64,000 nucleotides of DNA from Adiantum capillus-veneris (GCA_014529385.2 CM043944.1:177726240-177790239); one strand, 5' to 3'; positions 45,446 to 57,017 are shown, numbered from the stretch's first letter. The notes: generated from the sequence alone by a model not told the origin. Numbers and translations are program-made.

Positions 45446-46122
45446 TGCCAAGAAAAGGCAACACCACCATCGAAGATCCAAAAGAGGATGCTCACTGCAA
45501 AGGATCATCTCTCTCCTATGCTTGGGGAAAGGTAAGGAAGCATGATTCCTTCATCTTGTTTGACCTTGGCTCTACTCATGACTTCATATCAACAGAGCTG
45601 GCCACGAAGTTGGGCATTCAACCTTTTGAGATGGGAGATATTGTAGCAATTGACACAGCTTTCAAGGGACAACAAGCCTCCATTACTCCCTTGATTGGGA
45701 AGTTGAGGCTTCATGTCCAAAGCTATGTCAACAAAGAAGAATTTTTCATCTCTCCTCTCCAACATGAGGATTCTATCCTAGGGGTGCCATGGTTTGATCG
45801 CATGGTTGCCATCATGAAGATCCCTGAGAGGAGAATCTACTTCACCTACAGGGGAAAGAACATGTATATAGATATCAATGAGTCTGGCCGTACTATACCA
45901 CTTGTAAATCCTCTTGCCCTTGATAAATCAACGAAGAGCTCAGTTTCTACGTACATGATTTTTGTGAAAGAGTCCCTAAAAGGTCTTAATGTTTCATCAA
46001 AGGTGAATGGTAGGAATCAAGAAGAGTTAGACTTGTCTAACTTTCTAAAAGAATTCCAAGATGTGTTCATCAATGATATCCCTATGGACTTACTTCCAAG
46101 ACAAGGGGATGATGACCATTGA
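45445..46122 (+). pseudogene. Element B aspartic protease
   Basis: 225 codons. FILFDLGSTHDFIST matches the LFD.G.TH.FIS site of plant gypsy proteases, but the usual D-S-G is D-L-G, so the active site is altered. The fold continues SITPLIGKLRLHVQ and SILGVPWFDRMV (the LG..W motif). The end, LSNFLKEFQDVFINDIP, is the usual lead-in to reverse transcriptase. A stop at 46120 ends the frame. Confidence 0.85.
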
Positions 46123-46780
46123 ATTGAGCTCCTAGCAGGAAGCTCACCACCTAATAAACCTCCTTATTGAGTTTCACAAGCTCAACAAGACGAGATCATG
46201 AGGCAATTGACTGAACTGTTGGAAAAAGGGATGGTGAGGCCTAGCTCCTCTCTATTCTGTTCATCAGTACTTTTAGTGCAAAAGAAATATTACACATATC
46301 ATGTGTGTCGACTTTGGAGCACTAAATATGATCACTGACAAATGCTCCAGCTGCATTCAGATCGACGATGGACAAAAGTCTTCAGGTCACACAAATTCTC
46401 TTGAGGAGTACAAGTGACACCTCCAGGTAATCTTTCAAGTTGTGAGAGAGAATAAGCTTTTCATGATCAAAAGAACATTGATTTTTTTCTACAAGAAATT
46501 CAATATTTAGGCCACATTATCTGAAGATGGTATCCGTAGGGATCCATCAAAGTTGGAGGTAATAAAAACATGGCCTAATCCAAATCCACATGAGCTAAGA
46601 AGGTTTATTGGTATGTGTGCATACTATAGATGCTTCATAGCAAAATTCTCTCAAATACCAGGACCATTGCATTACTTAACAAGGAAGAATGTTAAGTACT
46701 CATGAAGTGCTAAATGACAAAATGCTTTTGACAAGCTCAAAGAGAAGCTTATCTCTCAACTAGTCCTCATGCTTCCGGAT
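46123..46780 (+). pseudogene. Element B reverse transcriptase, core deleted
   Basis: Readable pieces are QLTELLEKGMVRPSSS near 46204 (finger region), VDFGALNMITDK near 46305 and then, after an abrupt jump, VVRENKLFM and QYLGHIISEDGI near 46495-46530 (thumb), followed by HELRRFIGMCAYYR. The palm with the YxDD motif is missing between 46350 and 46430, so the enzyme is dead by deletion as well as by frameshifts. Confidence 0.82.
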
Positions 46781-46836
46781 CTCTCAGAGCCATTTGAGGT
46801 CCAATTGTTGCTTGTGGTGATTACCTTGGAGCAGTC

Positions 46837-47225
46837 TTGCTTCAAGAAGCACATGCCATAGCATATGAGAGTCGAAGGCTCAATACCGATGAGCGAGTCT
46901 TGGGCATATACAAAAAAGAGCTTTTAGCTATTCTACATGCCCTAGACACATGGACGCACTATCTCTTGGGGGCTCCATTCATCCTACAAATGAATCATAA
47001 AGCCTCAAGAAATCCATGACGCAAATTAAGCTCTTCGACAAACAAATGAGGTGGGAAAAGTTTCTTTCTCAATTTAAATTTCATACTGCTCACATTGCTG
47101 GCAAGCACAATAATGTAGCCAATGCACTTTCACAAAGTCCAAGGGTAAATGTGGTGTCTTTAACAACTCACAATGATCTATCCTTTATGATAGATGAGTA
47201 TGCTATTGATGAAGACTTTAAGTAG
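46837..47225 (+). pseudogene. Element B RNase H
   Basis: Two frames, 46837-47019 and 47016-47225, carry AIAYESRRLNTDE, YKKELLAILHALDTW (catalytic Glu), QMNHKA, QFKFHTAHIAGKHNNVANALS. A one-base shift separates them. Sequence upstream with the first catalytic Asp is eroded (EPFEVQLL near 46790). Confidence 0.82.
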
Positions 47226-47344
47226 GTAATTATAGCCTTTGCATTAGGGTATAAAAAAAGAACATTTCACTTTGAAGGATGATTATCTTCCAAACCGTAA
47301 TAGGCTAGGTATTACTCACCCATACAATAAGAAATTCATTGTGA

Positions 47345-48375
47345 CGAGACACGGGAATACAACAACTGAATAAAAAAAATTTGCAAGTACACAGAGTAGA
47401 CGCAGGAAATCAGAGATATACATATTGAAATCAATTCCTGAGTACAAGAAGAGCTTAGCTCGTATCAACCTCCCAACCACCCCCGAGCTATCTCACTCTC
47501 AATCTCACTCTCACTCTCAATCTCAATCACAAGGAGCCTTCCTGTAGAATAGCCTTCTTCTCCACAGGTTGTCTTCTTCACGCGAGGCCAAAAAGTGGCT
47601 ATTTTCGTCCTTCTGTTAGTCTTTAGCAAAAGAGATCCAAAATAGGTCCCAAAAAGAGACGTCCTGCATTCAAATGCATAAGAACCACAAAACGCAACCC
47701 ACACTCGCAAGTTAACACTCCACAATTTCTAGCCATTTTCAGCGAGCCATAACTCCCAAATGGTTCAGAATTTGACTAGGTTTGTCTCACATGAATTTGT
47801 TCATCTCATTGAGCTCTTTGAAAGTCGTGAGACGTGAAAAATCCATATCCTGCTCAGCTTGCCCAAAAATTTACCTGCAAGTCAACACTTTTCACAAAAA
47901 CAGTCTAAAACAACATTTTCTCACTTTTTCTCTAATCTACAGGCTGAAACGGGCATCAAAATGCGGGAACCAGCAAAAACACAAAGAAGCATTAATTTTC
48001 CTCATGTCGAGGGCTACAAGTGCTACATACAAAACTTTTACAAATTTTGACCATAGTACCTTGGAAATTGGCTCCCGAGGGGTGTCCCGGGTCAAAATTT
48101 GAAACTTCACGAGAACGATTAAAATGAAATCCTATACTGTGGAAAAACACTAGAATGAACAAAATGTACTCTAAACAAAAATATTCATCAAAACTTTGCA
48201 GAATAAGTCCTATTACATTCATGTATGAATCCCTTGCTTCTCATTATGCAGGGGAAAGAGGGATTCCATAATCTACGCTTTGAGGAGTAGAAATGTATAT
48301 ATTTTTGTTGGTCTACCATGAAAAGTAAATATACAAGAGTATGTTTCAAAATGCGTGGTATACCAAAAATTGAAA
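47345..48375. mobile_element. Unidentified non-coding insert in integrase of element B
   Basis: About 1.03 kb between the start of integrase (HPYNKKFIVTR) and its core (SVDMLSKKTHS near 48410). It has no coding sequence and includes a small CTCTCAAT repeat near 47489-47530. It replaces the zinc-binding domain and the first part of the core. It may be a solo LTR or LTR fragment of another family; no clear target duplication is visible. Confidence 0.55.
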
Positions 48376-48379
48376 TTTG

Positions 48380-49400
48380 ATCGAGGGAAGTAAAGTCTTG
48401 GATTGTTTCAGTCGACATGCTTAGCAAGAAAACACACTCTATGCCTGTCAAAAACACTATTAAGGTACATTAAATGGAAACCCTCTTTAGATGTCAAATT
48501 TTTAAGTATCATGGCTTGCCAATATCCATAGTGTCCGACAAAGATCCTAGAATGACCAATAATTTCTAGAAGGGTCTCTTTGAGAATCTAGGAAATAGAT
48601 TAAATTTTTCTTTCGGCCTACCATCCACAAACGGATGACCAAAGTGAAATAACTAATCTCATGATTCTTGAATCTACTAAAAGTCTATGTCATGGAAGTA
48701 GATCAAATGTTCTCAATGAGATAAGTACTTACCTCCTATAGAGTATACGTACAATGACATTGTACATACTTCTATGGGGAAAGCACCTCTCGAGGTTAAA
48801 GAGGGAAGATCCAAAAGTCCCTTACCACTGAATGAACATGGGAAGATCTTTGCTGCTGACGATGAATAAGCCGAGAAAGAATCTTTTCCAAAGATTAAAG
48901 AGGTTATATTCATCACAAATCAAAGGCAAACACGGATGTTTCTAATAAGATTATAAGAGCCTTAGCCTTGCTAAATTTTCTCAAGGATTCTCTAAGGCAT
49001 AGTACGGGCAAGAATCCTACGAGCCACAAAGAGAATTATGCTAAACTAGCAAAAAGATACTATGGTTCTTTCTTTTAAAATTCTTAAGCCAACCAATGAG
49101 ATGGATTATTAGTTAAATTTTCCCAATGATTGGCTCATTCGCCATGCTAACCATGTGAGCCTACTCAATCCTTACAAAGGAGAACCACCAAAAGAACCAA
49201 TAATGGAGGGGACCCGCTAGAGATCGAAGAACAAGAAGAGGTGTCGCAACCCGAATCGATCCTTCGACACAAAGACAAGGTACTAAGAAATGGTAAGATT
49301 ATCTAATGATATCTTGTTAAGTTTAAGAATTATCCTTTTAAAGATGCTATATGGATGCAAGGAACCTAGCTTAAGGATAATATGAACCTTGTCAATGCTT
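48380..49400 (+). pseudogene. Element B integrase core and C-terminal domain
   Basis: Frames read VDMLSKKTHSMPVKNT, then FKYHGLPISIVSDKDPR (second catalytic Asp in SDKDPR), then GLPSTNG in place of HPQTDGQTE, so the third catalytic site is eroded. TYNDIVHTSMGKAPLEV near 48760 follows. The C-terminal part reads NHVSLLNPYKGEPPKEP and RHKDKVLRN near 49150-49280, which matches plant gypsy chromodomain-type tails. There are many stops and it is inactive. Confidence 0.85.
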
Positions 49401-50174
49401 ACAATGCTACACTAAAGTAAGCAAATGAAGATGCATTTTAAATTAACAATGTTTTTGTCTATAAGACTTATTCTCTTTCTTTTATTGTGCACAAAATTTA
49501 AGAAGTATTCACGCTTAGGATTATGTTTGTGGTGAGACAACATCTCCCAAACACCAGTAGAACTTGTCACTCTACTTTGAAGGATGATAGCAATAGGCAT
49601 GGGAGACTTTTCTTTTAACAAAAAATTCTACTAATGCTTGGCACATTCTTGCATTTGGTCACTATCATAGATCTCTTTCCTACTATGGGGACTTAGGGGC
49701 TTTGAATAGATTTTATGTTGATGCTTGAGCAACCTCGAGGGGTGGTGCAACCTTGATTTTGGACGGTAATGTATTATTACATCATTTCCTTGTTTGACTT
49801 TACATCTCTTCTCGGGTTCGTTTGGCCCCAAGAAGCGGTGCTTGGATCCCATTGCAAGATCTATGTCAACAATGACCACCACAAGTTTGGTAAGAGCCAC
49901 GGCTTCACCTACACAGTTGTTAGCATCTTGTCTCATGGATTCCATCGCTTGTATAGGGAGATGGCATGTGTCACAAACTATTGACGTGTCAAGACACTAA
50001 AGAACGGAGCCGACTTGTAGACCCCAACTAAGGGGCCTAAACCCTAAAAGAATTAGAAGAAAAAGCAAAATAAGAAGAAGAAGCAGAGTCCTTATTTTAA
50101 AGACGAGTTCCCACCAACTTACGGGATCCCGTTTGATGGGACCAAGGGGACCTAAATGCATCAAAATAAAGCGA
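49401..50174. other. Mixed non-coding sequence between elements B and D
   Basis: The first part may be the 3' untranslated region of B. CGAGGGGTGG near 49735 could be a purine tract, but no LTR copy follows. A short reading at 49790-49980 (FVWPQEAVLGSHCKIYVNN) is unrecognised. From about 50020 a new family begins (TAGACCCCAACTAAGG). Confidence 0.35.
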
Positions 50175-50461
50175 GACCAACACACTCACTAAATCACATG
50201 GAGTATGATGGCATGGAAGCAGTACAGATGGTCTAGATTTCAAGCTGATATGCTAATGTGAGAGTTGTACAAATTATGCTTTTATTGTTTGATGCTTTGC
50301 ATCTAACTACTTTTGAGAGGCCAAGAGACTTTAAATATGAGCAAATGGATCATTATTTGGCATGCTTCTGCATGAAGATGCAGAGGATGGAGTAGAAAAA
50401 GTGTATTGAGTTCAAGCAATATAAAGAAATACTGAAACGAACTCCTTTACTCCACGCAAAT

Positions 50462-50909
50462 GTGGATCAATTACTTTTGAATAATCAAGGCAAAGCAGTT
50501 AGAGTACAAGGCACCAGACTCACAACGAAGCAAGCATTCACACGTCAAGCGCATCTTCAAACCAAACCCCCTCCCCCATCAACCACCAAGACCCCGCTCA
50601 ATTAGCAGCGATGAAAGGCAAACAAAAGGTCCCAGAGCACTCTTATGCCAAACTCAACCTCATGAGTGGAAAGCAAGCCGAGCGGGCCCTCAAGAAAGGA
50701 GCTCAGGTTCACCTCTACATCATGCAAGAAAAAGAACAGCCCACAGCAAGACTCAACTCCATCACCCTTGAACAGGCCAAAGTCGGTGATCCCTCACTTA
50801 CCCCCATTCTCCAGAAGTACAAAGATGCCATGCCCCCAGAACTTCCCCCCGGCTTACCCCCTCCCTGTCAAATTCAACACGAAATTGATCTCATCCCAGG
50901 GAGTACACC
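50462..50909 (+). repeat. Left arm of the inverted repeat in element D
   Basis: It encodes [20 protein letters not shown] to [17 protein letters not shown] on plus. The same protein, with few changes, is on minus at 53256-52959. Homology stops abruptly at GGGAGTACACC. Confidence 0.9.
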
Positions 50910-50911
50910 AT

Positions 50912-51815
50912 GAAGGTGTATTTGGCGATGCGTATCTTGCTTTGCTCGAGGCTTTTCTTTGCGTGTTGCATGCGCGTTTGCCAAAACAAACCAATTTGGT
51001 TGTCGTATTTGGCGATGCGTACCTTGCTTTGCTCGAGGCTTTTTCTTTGCGTGTTGCATGCGCGTTTGCCATTGTTGAAGAAACTCCTCACATTCCAGAT
51101 CCTGGGCATGCACATCGCCAGTTGCCAGTGCAAGAGGGGTGATGACTTATTTACCTGTGGAGAGCTCGAAGGGTGTATAGCCAGTGCTGCTATGGATGGA
51201 GTTTTTGTAGTGGAATTCCAGGACGTCCATGTAGTCAGACCAGTCGTTCTGATTGGCCTTGACGTAATTGCGGATGTAGTTTTTGATGCCTTGGTTGACT
51301 CTTTCAGTTTGACCATCGGTTTCGGGGTGGTAGGCGGAGGAGAAGCGTAGCTAGGTGCCTAGTAGCTTGAAGAGCTTGCGCCAGAGGTCACTGAGGAAGC
51401 GGATTTCGCGATCAAAAACTATGGCTAAGGTTAGGCCGTGGTATTTGAAGACTTTGGCGAAGAAGTTTTTGGCGACTTGGTAGGCGGTGACGGGAGGCTT
51501 TACGGGTATGAAATGGGCTTGCCTGGTGAAGTAGTCAACGACCACCATGATGGTAGTGTGACCGTGGGAGGGGGGGAGGTCAACGATGAAGTCCATACTT
51601 ACCATGTCCCAAGGCCAGGAGGGTGTTGGCATGGGGTGAAGGAGGCCGACGGGTTTGACTCTTTGAGCTTTGACCAGTTGACAGGTTGGGCAGGTGCACA
51701 CGTAGTCGATGACGTCGTCCTTCATTTTGGGCCACATGTAGTGTTGATGGATTTTGTCATAAGATCTTTTCTGGACACCATGTCTAGCTAGCTTGCAGTC
51801 ATGGGCTTCCCACAT
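50912..51815 (-). pseudogene. Element D integrase
   Basis: On minus, 51815-51351 has the zinc and core start: HQHYMWPKMKDDVIDYV, CTCPTCQLVKAQ, DMVSMDFIVDLPPS (first Asp) and FKYHGLTLAIVFDREIRF (second Asp, in FDREIRF where SDRD.RF is normal). A stop at 51351 is followed, in other phases, by TERVNQGIKNYIRNY and YKNSIHSSTGYTPFEL. The last part, MQHAKKSLEQSK, occurs twice because of an 87-bp tandem duplication. The protein breaks off at the inverted junction. Confidence 0.85.
50918..51071. repeat. 87-bp tandem duplication in integrase of element D
   Basis: GTATTTGGCGATGCGTA at 50918 recurs at 51005, and the copies run in parallel to CGCGTTTGCCA. The period of 87 bases keeps the frame (29 codons). 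Confidence 0.9.
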
Positions 51816-51914
51816 GAGGTCTTTCTTTAGATCTGGATCATTGGGGATGTAGATTTTTCCATGCGCATAGAAGAGGTTATCTTTGACCTTTGTGTGCTTG
51901 TCTTGGACATAGTG

Positions 51915-52136
51915 TCACCACTTTTGGAGGCAGTGGACGACAACGAGCATTTCCTTCTCATGTGTGGTCCATCTTGTCTCTACATCAGTGAACTTGTGCG
52001 ATTCATAGGCTATGGGTTGGTTCTCTTGCATGAGGACACCACCAATGGCACCATCGGAGGCATCAATATGAACTTCAAAGGGTTTGGTGAAGTCGGGTAG
52101 TTGGAGGACGGAGGCACCACACATGGCTATCTTCAA
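51915..52136 (-). pseudogene. Element D RNase H
   Basis: 73 codons: FEVHIDASDGAIGGVLMQ (catalytic Asp), IAYESHKF, WTTHEKEMLVVVHCLQKW (catalytic Glu). The frame stops at 51915 before the rest of the domain; a further piece lies before the integrase frame. Confidence 0.87.
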
Positions 52137-52169
52137 GTTCTCAAAAGCTGCTTCTTCTTTGGAGGTCCA

Positions 52170-53256
52170 CTAAAAGGGTTTGTGGCCTTTGGTTATCTCT
52201 GTAAGTGGTGTAGCAATCTTGCTGAAGTCGCGGATGAAGCGGCGTGTGTACTGATAGAAGCCCACAAACTCTCGGACTTCTTTGATGGATGTCGGGGGAT
52301 CCCACTTGATGACGGCGTCGAATTTCTTGGGATCCACGATAATACCTTCGGATGTAATGATGAAACCGAGGAACTCGATGCTTTGGACAACAAACTCACA
52401 CTTTTCCAGCTTGGAATAAAGTTGGTGTTCGCGGAGGTGCTGGAGTACTGTGACGACATGCTTCTGGTGCTCTTCTAAGGTTTTTCTGTAGATGAGTAGA
52501 TCGTCAATGTAAGTGATGAGAAAATCATCAATCATGTCATGAAAACTGTCATGGATTGCTCGGCAAAAAGTGCCAAGACCGCCGGTGAGGCCAAAACCCA
52601 GGACCATCCATTCCCAGGAGCCGTAGTGTGTGCGGAAGGCGGTCTTCGTGATGTCTTTGAGGGCAATGCGGACTTGGTGATAGCCTGAGCGGAGGTCGAT
52701 AGTACTTGGCACCCTGTAATCTGTCCATGAGGTCTTCCATGAGCGGAACTGGGTATTTGTTCTTGATAGTCATCTTGTTGAGGGCCCGATAATCCACGCA
52801 TAGTCTCATCGAGCCATCTTTCTTCTTGACAAACAGGACTAGGGCCCCAAAAGGAGAGCTTCTAGGCCGGATGAAACCTTGATCCTCTAATTCCTGTAGT
52901 TGCTTCTTGAGCTCTTTTAGCTCGGTGTCATTCATGCGGTAGGGGGCCTTGGCCGGGGGTGTACTCCCTGGGATGAGATCAATTTCGTGTTGAATTTGAC
53001 GGGGAGGGGGTAGGCCGGGGGGAAGTTCAGGGGGCATGACATCTTTGTACTTCTGGAGAATGGGGGTAAGTGAGGGATCACCAACTTTGGCCTGTTCGAG
53101 GGTGATGGAGTTGAGTCTTGTTGTGGGTTGTTCCTTTGCTTGCATGATGCAGAGGTGAACCTGAGCTCCTTTCTTGAGGGCCCTCTCGGCTTGCTTTGCA
53201 CTCATGAGGTTGAGTTTGGGATAAGAGTTCTCTGGGACCTTTTGTTTGCCTTTCAT
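52170..53256 (-). pseudogene. Element D reverse transcriptase
   Basis: 53256-52549 holds the protease-RT linker ([12 protein letters not shown]), the fingers ([23 protein letters not shown]) and [17 protein letters not shown]. After a one-base shift near 52705 the frame 52712-52170 continues with [12 protein letters not shown] (first Asp), [12 protein letters not shown] where LTNAPATF is usual, and LITYIDDLLIY (intact YIDD), then the thumb FLGFIITSEG and VREFVGFYQYTRRFI. The shift and the altered palm segment suggest inactivity, though the catalytic residues remain. It is read on minus. Confidence 0.9.
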
Positions 53257-53404
53257 CGTTGCTAATTGAGCGGGGTATTGGTGGTTGATGGGGGGGGTTT
53301 GGTTTGAAGATGCGCCTGATGTGTGAATGCTTGCTTCGTTGTGAGTTTGGCGACTTGTACTGTAACTTCTTTGCCTTGATTATTCAGAAGTAATTGATCC
53401 ACCT
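52959..53404 (-). repeat. Right arm of the inverted repeat in element D
   Basis: Inverted copy of 50462-50909, including the short gag tail and linker coding sequence. Confidence 0.9.
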
Positions 53405-53585
53405 TCATAAGTAATTGTTCCACTCCTTGTTCTCTCTTGGGGTGGAACTCCTCTATTCCACGCCTTGTATCATGCCTCTCTTTAAGTTCAATTGTTATTT
53501 GAAGTTCTTTAAGTCTTTTAGTATGCTCTTTTCCATCGACGCATGGTGCCTGTCCCCATGACAATGGTATCAAAACTTTAAGCAT
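53262..53585 (-). pseudogene. Element D gag C-terminal fragment
   Basis: 107 codons, charged and Gln/Lys-rich ([35 protein letters not shown]), with no knuckle. It leads straight into the linker-RT ORF after a stop. It is assigned by position and by its match to the plus arm. Confidence 0.55.
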
Positions 53586-53689
53586 GTGCTTTTCTGAAAG
53601 GATACCGGTCCTACCAAACTTTAATAGAATTTTTTTCTTTTTTAAATGTGTCTAGACCCGAACTTATTGACCACTCCTACCCTTTTTCC

Positions 53690-53920
53690 ATCACACATTG
53701 GGTGTGCTCCCGTATTCATCTCTCTTACTGGGCATAAGGCATAAGGAGTTCTAGAACACTTGCACAAGAAGGATCAATTTTATTCTCGAGCACCTTAGAG
53801 GGAGTGCTATCCTGTGGTGGATGTATATAGCCACCAAGACACTCACTACAAGGACTTGGAAAGCTTTCAAGAAATTTTTTTCCCAAAGTTACATGCCTTC
53901 AGACATCTTCCTGCAAAGTG
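53690..53920 (+). pseudogene. Short gypsy gag fragment
   Basis: On plus, a frame reads INFILEHLRGSAILWWMYI and TTRTWKAFKKFFSQSYMP, the A..WW and W..F...F pattern of gypsy capsid. It is isolated, on the opposite strand to the RT beside it, and probably a remnant of the plus-strand copy of D or another family. Confidence 0.65.
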
Positions 53921-54187
53921 GGGTATTGTGAAATGCTTGCCACAAAAATCCTAGCAAATTTGGAATTATGGTTGCAAGAAAACAAACAAAGCTTGGAGAA
54001 GACGAAGGAAGCTCAAGGCACACAATAGAGAGTGTATTATACTTAGTGTGAAATGGAAATATAGATAGCCCTATAGTGATGGGCATATATACAATGCACG
54101 GGGGAAAAAACCTCCTAAAGAGGGTAAAAATTCCCTGGCGGTCCTAGTGTGTTCACAAACATCACTACCACATGTATATGGTGATAA
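53921..54187. other. Probable LTR remnant of the copia element
   Basis: Non-coding. On the minus strand a purine run CAAGGGGGGA at about 54193-54202 could be the polypurine tract, with the 3' LTR to its left. No second LTR copy is in the window. Confidence 0.35.
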
Positions 54188-54222
54188 ATCCCCCCTTGGA
54201 GTGATGCGGTGAACAAGAGCTG

Positions 54223-54884
54223 TCACATGAGTAAAGTGAAGTTCCATGACTTGAGGACATGATCAATCCACAAAGGGGAGTAAGTACAAAGCTTTGCGGA
54301 AAGCCTCTCACTTCTCATGAGACAATGCCTTTGTGAAACGATCTGCAAGGTTGTCCTATGTTGGCACATAAGCCAAGTTGATCGCTCCTGCTGAGAGCCT
54401 CTCCCCGACACAGTGGTAATGCACCTCAATGTACTTTGTGAGAGCATCAAAAACTGGGTTCCGTGTAGATAGTGTTGGTAGTGTCTTGTCCAACACCCAA
54501 ATCAACCATAAGGAGTCTAAGCCATACACACTGAGCCGTAGCTGTGAAGACTACCCTGTACTCATCTTCACAACTCGAAGTGGCCACAATAGGTTTCTTC
54601 TTGCTCAACCATGATATACATGAACTGCCAAGCACGAAAAAAACACCACTTGTGGACACTTGCGTTTCAAAACAACCAGCCCAATCTGAGTCCAAAAAGG
54701 CATGTAAGTGTGGTGGCAATGATCCCCGTTTGGGATAAAACAAGGCAAGATTTAAAGTGCCACTAAGGTAGAAAAAAATCCTCTTGATAACCTGCCAATG
54801 CTTAGACCTGAAGATCTCGCCTCGTGTTGCATACATAAATGAGGCATTGGTAAAGAGTGATATCAGTAGGATCACCAACGTCAT
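54223..54884 (-). pseudogene. Copia RNase H region
   Basis: 54884-54447: GEIFRSKHWQVIKRIFFYLSG, HAFLDSDWAGCFET (catalytic Asp), FFVLGSSCISWLSKKKPIVATSS and EDEYRVVFTA (catalytic Glu). The end continues in another phase at 54450-54223 with KYIEVHYHCVGER and LADRFTKALS, the usual ADI.TK motif. A frame change near 54450 breaks it. Confidence 0.87.
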
Positions 54885-55752
54885 GAAGAATCAATCTCAA
54901 ACCTGTTTCCATGGGAGTGGCAATAGGTTTGCAAACCTCAAATCCAAACTTACATAGCAATGTCTCTATGTAACTTTTCTGATACAAGGCAATACCACCA
55001 TCACACTGGTTAAATTGTATACCCAAGTAATGATGCAGCAACCACAAATCTTTCATCTTGAAAGTAGCATTCAAATCAGCCTTAAATTCAGAAATATGTC
55101 TCTCATTTGGTCCAGTGATCAACAAATCATCTATGTAAAGAACCACAATGAGAAGTACATCACCCTCATGCTTTATTTATAATGTGCTTTTTGTTGGACT
55201 GTTACAAAAGCCCCGTTTGACCAAATGAGTGTCAGCTTTCTCATACCAACCACGAGGAGATTGATTCAACCCATATAAAGCCTTCTTACATCTACACACT
55301 TTGTCCTCTTGTCCTTTCTTGACAAAACCACGAGGTTGTGTTACGTAAATCTCCTCAAATATGTCACCATTCAAGAAAGTAGTAACAATGTCTGATTGAT
55401 GTACATCCCAACCAAAATGAGCTACCAATGCACGTAGAAAAGATACAATAGTCATACGACAAGTGGGAACAAAAGTATCTTCATAATCTATGCCTTTTGG
55501 TTGTGCATAACCATTTGCAACAAGTCGAGCCTTATGGCGATCGATCTCACCATCTAGCTTGCATTTTAAGTTGTAAATCCACTTTGTACTACCAATGGCC
55601 TTTTTGCTAGGAGGTAAATCACATAAATTCCATGTGTCATTTTCTATAAGGGCATCATATTCTGATTGCATGGTAGCCATCCAATTTTCTAAATTTTGTG
55701 TTGTATCAAAAGACAGAGGTTCCTCAACATCATGTAAGCTAGACACAGCCAA
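54802..55752 (-). pseudogene. Copia reverse transcriptase (RVT_2)
   Basis: 55752-55177: ENDTWNLCDLPPSKKAIG, KWIYNLKCKLDGEIDRHKARLVANG, WDVHQSDIVTTFLNGD (catalytic Asp changed in the usual D.(K/N)TAFLNG context: S-D-I-V), QPRGFVKKG, KALYGLNQSPRGWYEK. 55146-54802: VLYIDDLLITG (intact YxDD), DLWLLHHYLGIQF and YIETLLCKFGF. A stop or frame change lies between the two at about 55150-55180. Confidence 0.88.
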
Positions 55753-55770
55753 AGCATAAAAATCTGATGC

Positions 55771-56151
55771 CTAAGATGCATGGACAAAGCCTGAACGAGT
55801 ATGACTATACAAAGGTGCGTCCAATTTACTGTCCTGCAATGTATGCACCATCCTTTTTGGCATACCTCTAGCCTGCTCATTTTCAGCCCTTTCCTCATCA
55901 AGTACATCATGTACATCTGCATCAGTAATACGCTGATCTATAACATTTTTGGAAACCCCCATAGGCCGTACATTTACCTCATTTGAATTTCCATTCAAAC
56001 TGCCACCACTAAAAAGAGTCAACAAAGTGTCATAAATGTCTTGTGCGCTTACATTACTATCTCTAGTACGTGACAGGAAGGGCTGAATAGACTCTTCCAC
56101 AAACACTACATCCCGTGAAACCAAAATATGCTTTGTTTGCGGATGATACAA
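55771..56151 (-). pseudogene. Copia integrase-RT linker
   Basis: 126 codons: YHPQTKHILVSRDVVFVEES is the standard end of the copia integrase domain, followed by a variable acidic linker with no domain. Confidence 0.75.
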
Positions 56152-56258
56152 CCTGTAAGCTTTGCTTTTAACACTTTAACTAGCAAAAATACGCTTGATA
56201 GACTTATCATCCAATTTTTTTTGTTGTGTTTGTGGCACCAAATCATACGCCAAATATT

Positions 56259-57017
56259 CTAAAGGATGCATGTGCTCAATAGAACGCTTTCTATCATGCC
56301 ATGCTTCATATGAGTAATAGAATACAAAGCTTTTGTAGGACACTTGTTAAGTACGTAAGTGGCACACATGATGGCCTCAAGCCAAAAAGAATGTGGCAAA
56401 GCTTGACTTTTGACCATACATCCTACCATTTCCGTAAGTGACCCATTTTTCCTCTCAGCTACACCATTTTTCTGAGGCGTATAAGGAATTTTACATTGGT
56501 GTTTTTTCCTAGGACTAGCCAAAATTGCATTAAATTCATGAGACATATACTCGTCCCCCTCGATCGAAATAGAGGGTGCCCATAGTACATTCCAAGACAT
56601 TTTCAGCCATAGCCACAAATTATTTGAAGCACATAAAAACTTTGAACTAAGAGAGAATTCCCATGCATGCCTGGAGTAATCATCAGTGAAAGACACAAAG
56701 TACAGGTAATTGCCCAAGGATAAACTTTGCATGGGCCCATAAACATCACTATGCACAAGCTGCAACCTGCATGTGGCCCTAACTGAACCACCCTTTGGAA
56801 ATTTAGAATTCTATATTTTACCCAAAATACACCGTTCATAAACATGTTTAACAGGTGCTTCAAGAGGAGGCAAAGAAGCAACCATATCAAACTTTTGCAA
56901 ACGCGGCAAACTGACAAAATTCAGATGTCCAAAACATGCATGCCACAGTTTTGCATCTGAAATAGCGCTTGAATTTGCAACTGCATTTGCAAAATCTAGT
57001 CCACACTTGTCACACAA
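56259..57017 (-). pseudogene. Copia GAG pre-integrase and integrase core
   Basis: 57017-56811 has KLWHACFGHLNFVSL (the H...GH zinc-binding start) and YERCILGKI (C..C remnant: the second Cys is in CILGK). 56765-56259 has LVHSDVYGPMQSLSLGN (first Asp), SISIEGDEYMSHEFNA (the SD.G.EY site, Asp eroded), PYTPQKNGVAERKN (catalytic Glu) and YVLNKCPTKAL. The second catalytic position is damaged. Confidence 0.87.

Larger units (their letters stand above)
44282..49400 (+). mobile_element. Element B: Ty3/gypsy internal region, heavily decayed
   Basis: After the target duplication GTCTT the leader of B resumes, followed by gag, protease, RT, RNase H and integrase remnants on plus, in gypsy order. No 3' LTR matching the region before 28133 is visible, so the right end has been lost or lies in diverged sequence at 49.4-50.0 kb. 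Many frameshifts and stops make this the oldest of the gypsy copies here. Confidence 0.85.
50175..53600. mobile_element. Element D: gypsy fragment with inverted arms
   Basis: A plus-strand piece (gag end to RT start, about 50175-50909) meets, at 50910, a minus-strand copy of the same family that runs from gag (53585) through RT and RNase H to integrase (50912). Arms 50462-50909 and 52959-53404 are inverted repeats, near-identical over about 447 bp, enclosing about 2.05 kb. No LTRs are seen. Confidence 0.82.

Noticed and set aside
49401-50174. 3' LTR of element B
   Set aside because: No stretch matches the region before the primer site at 28135.
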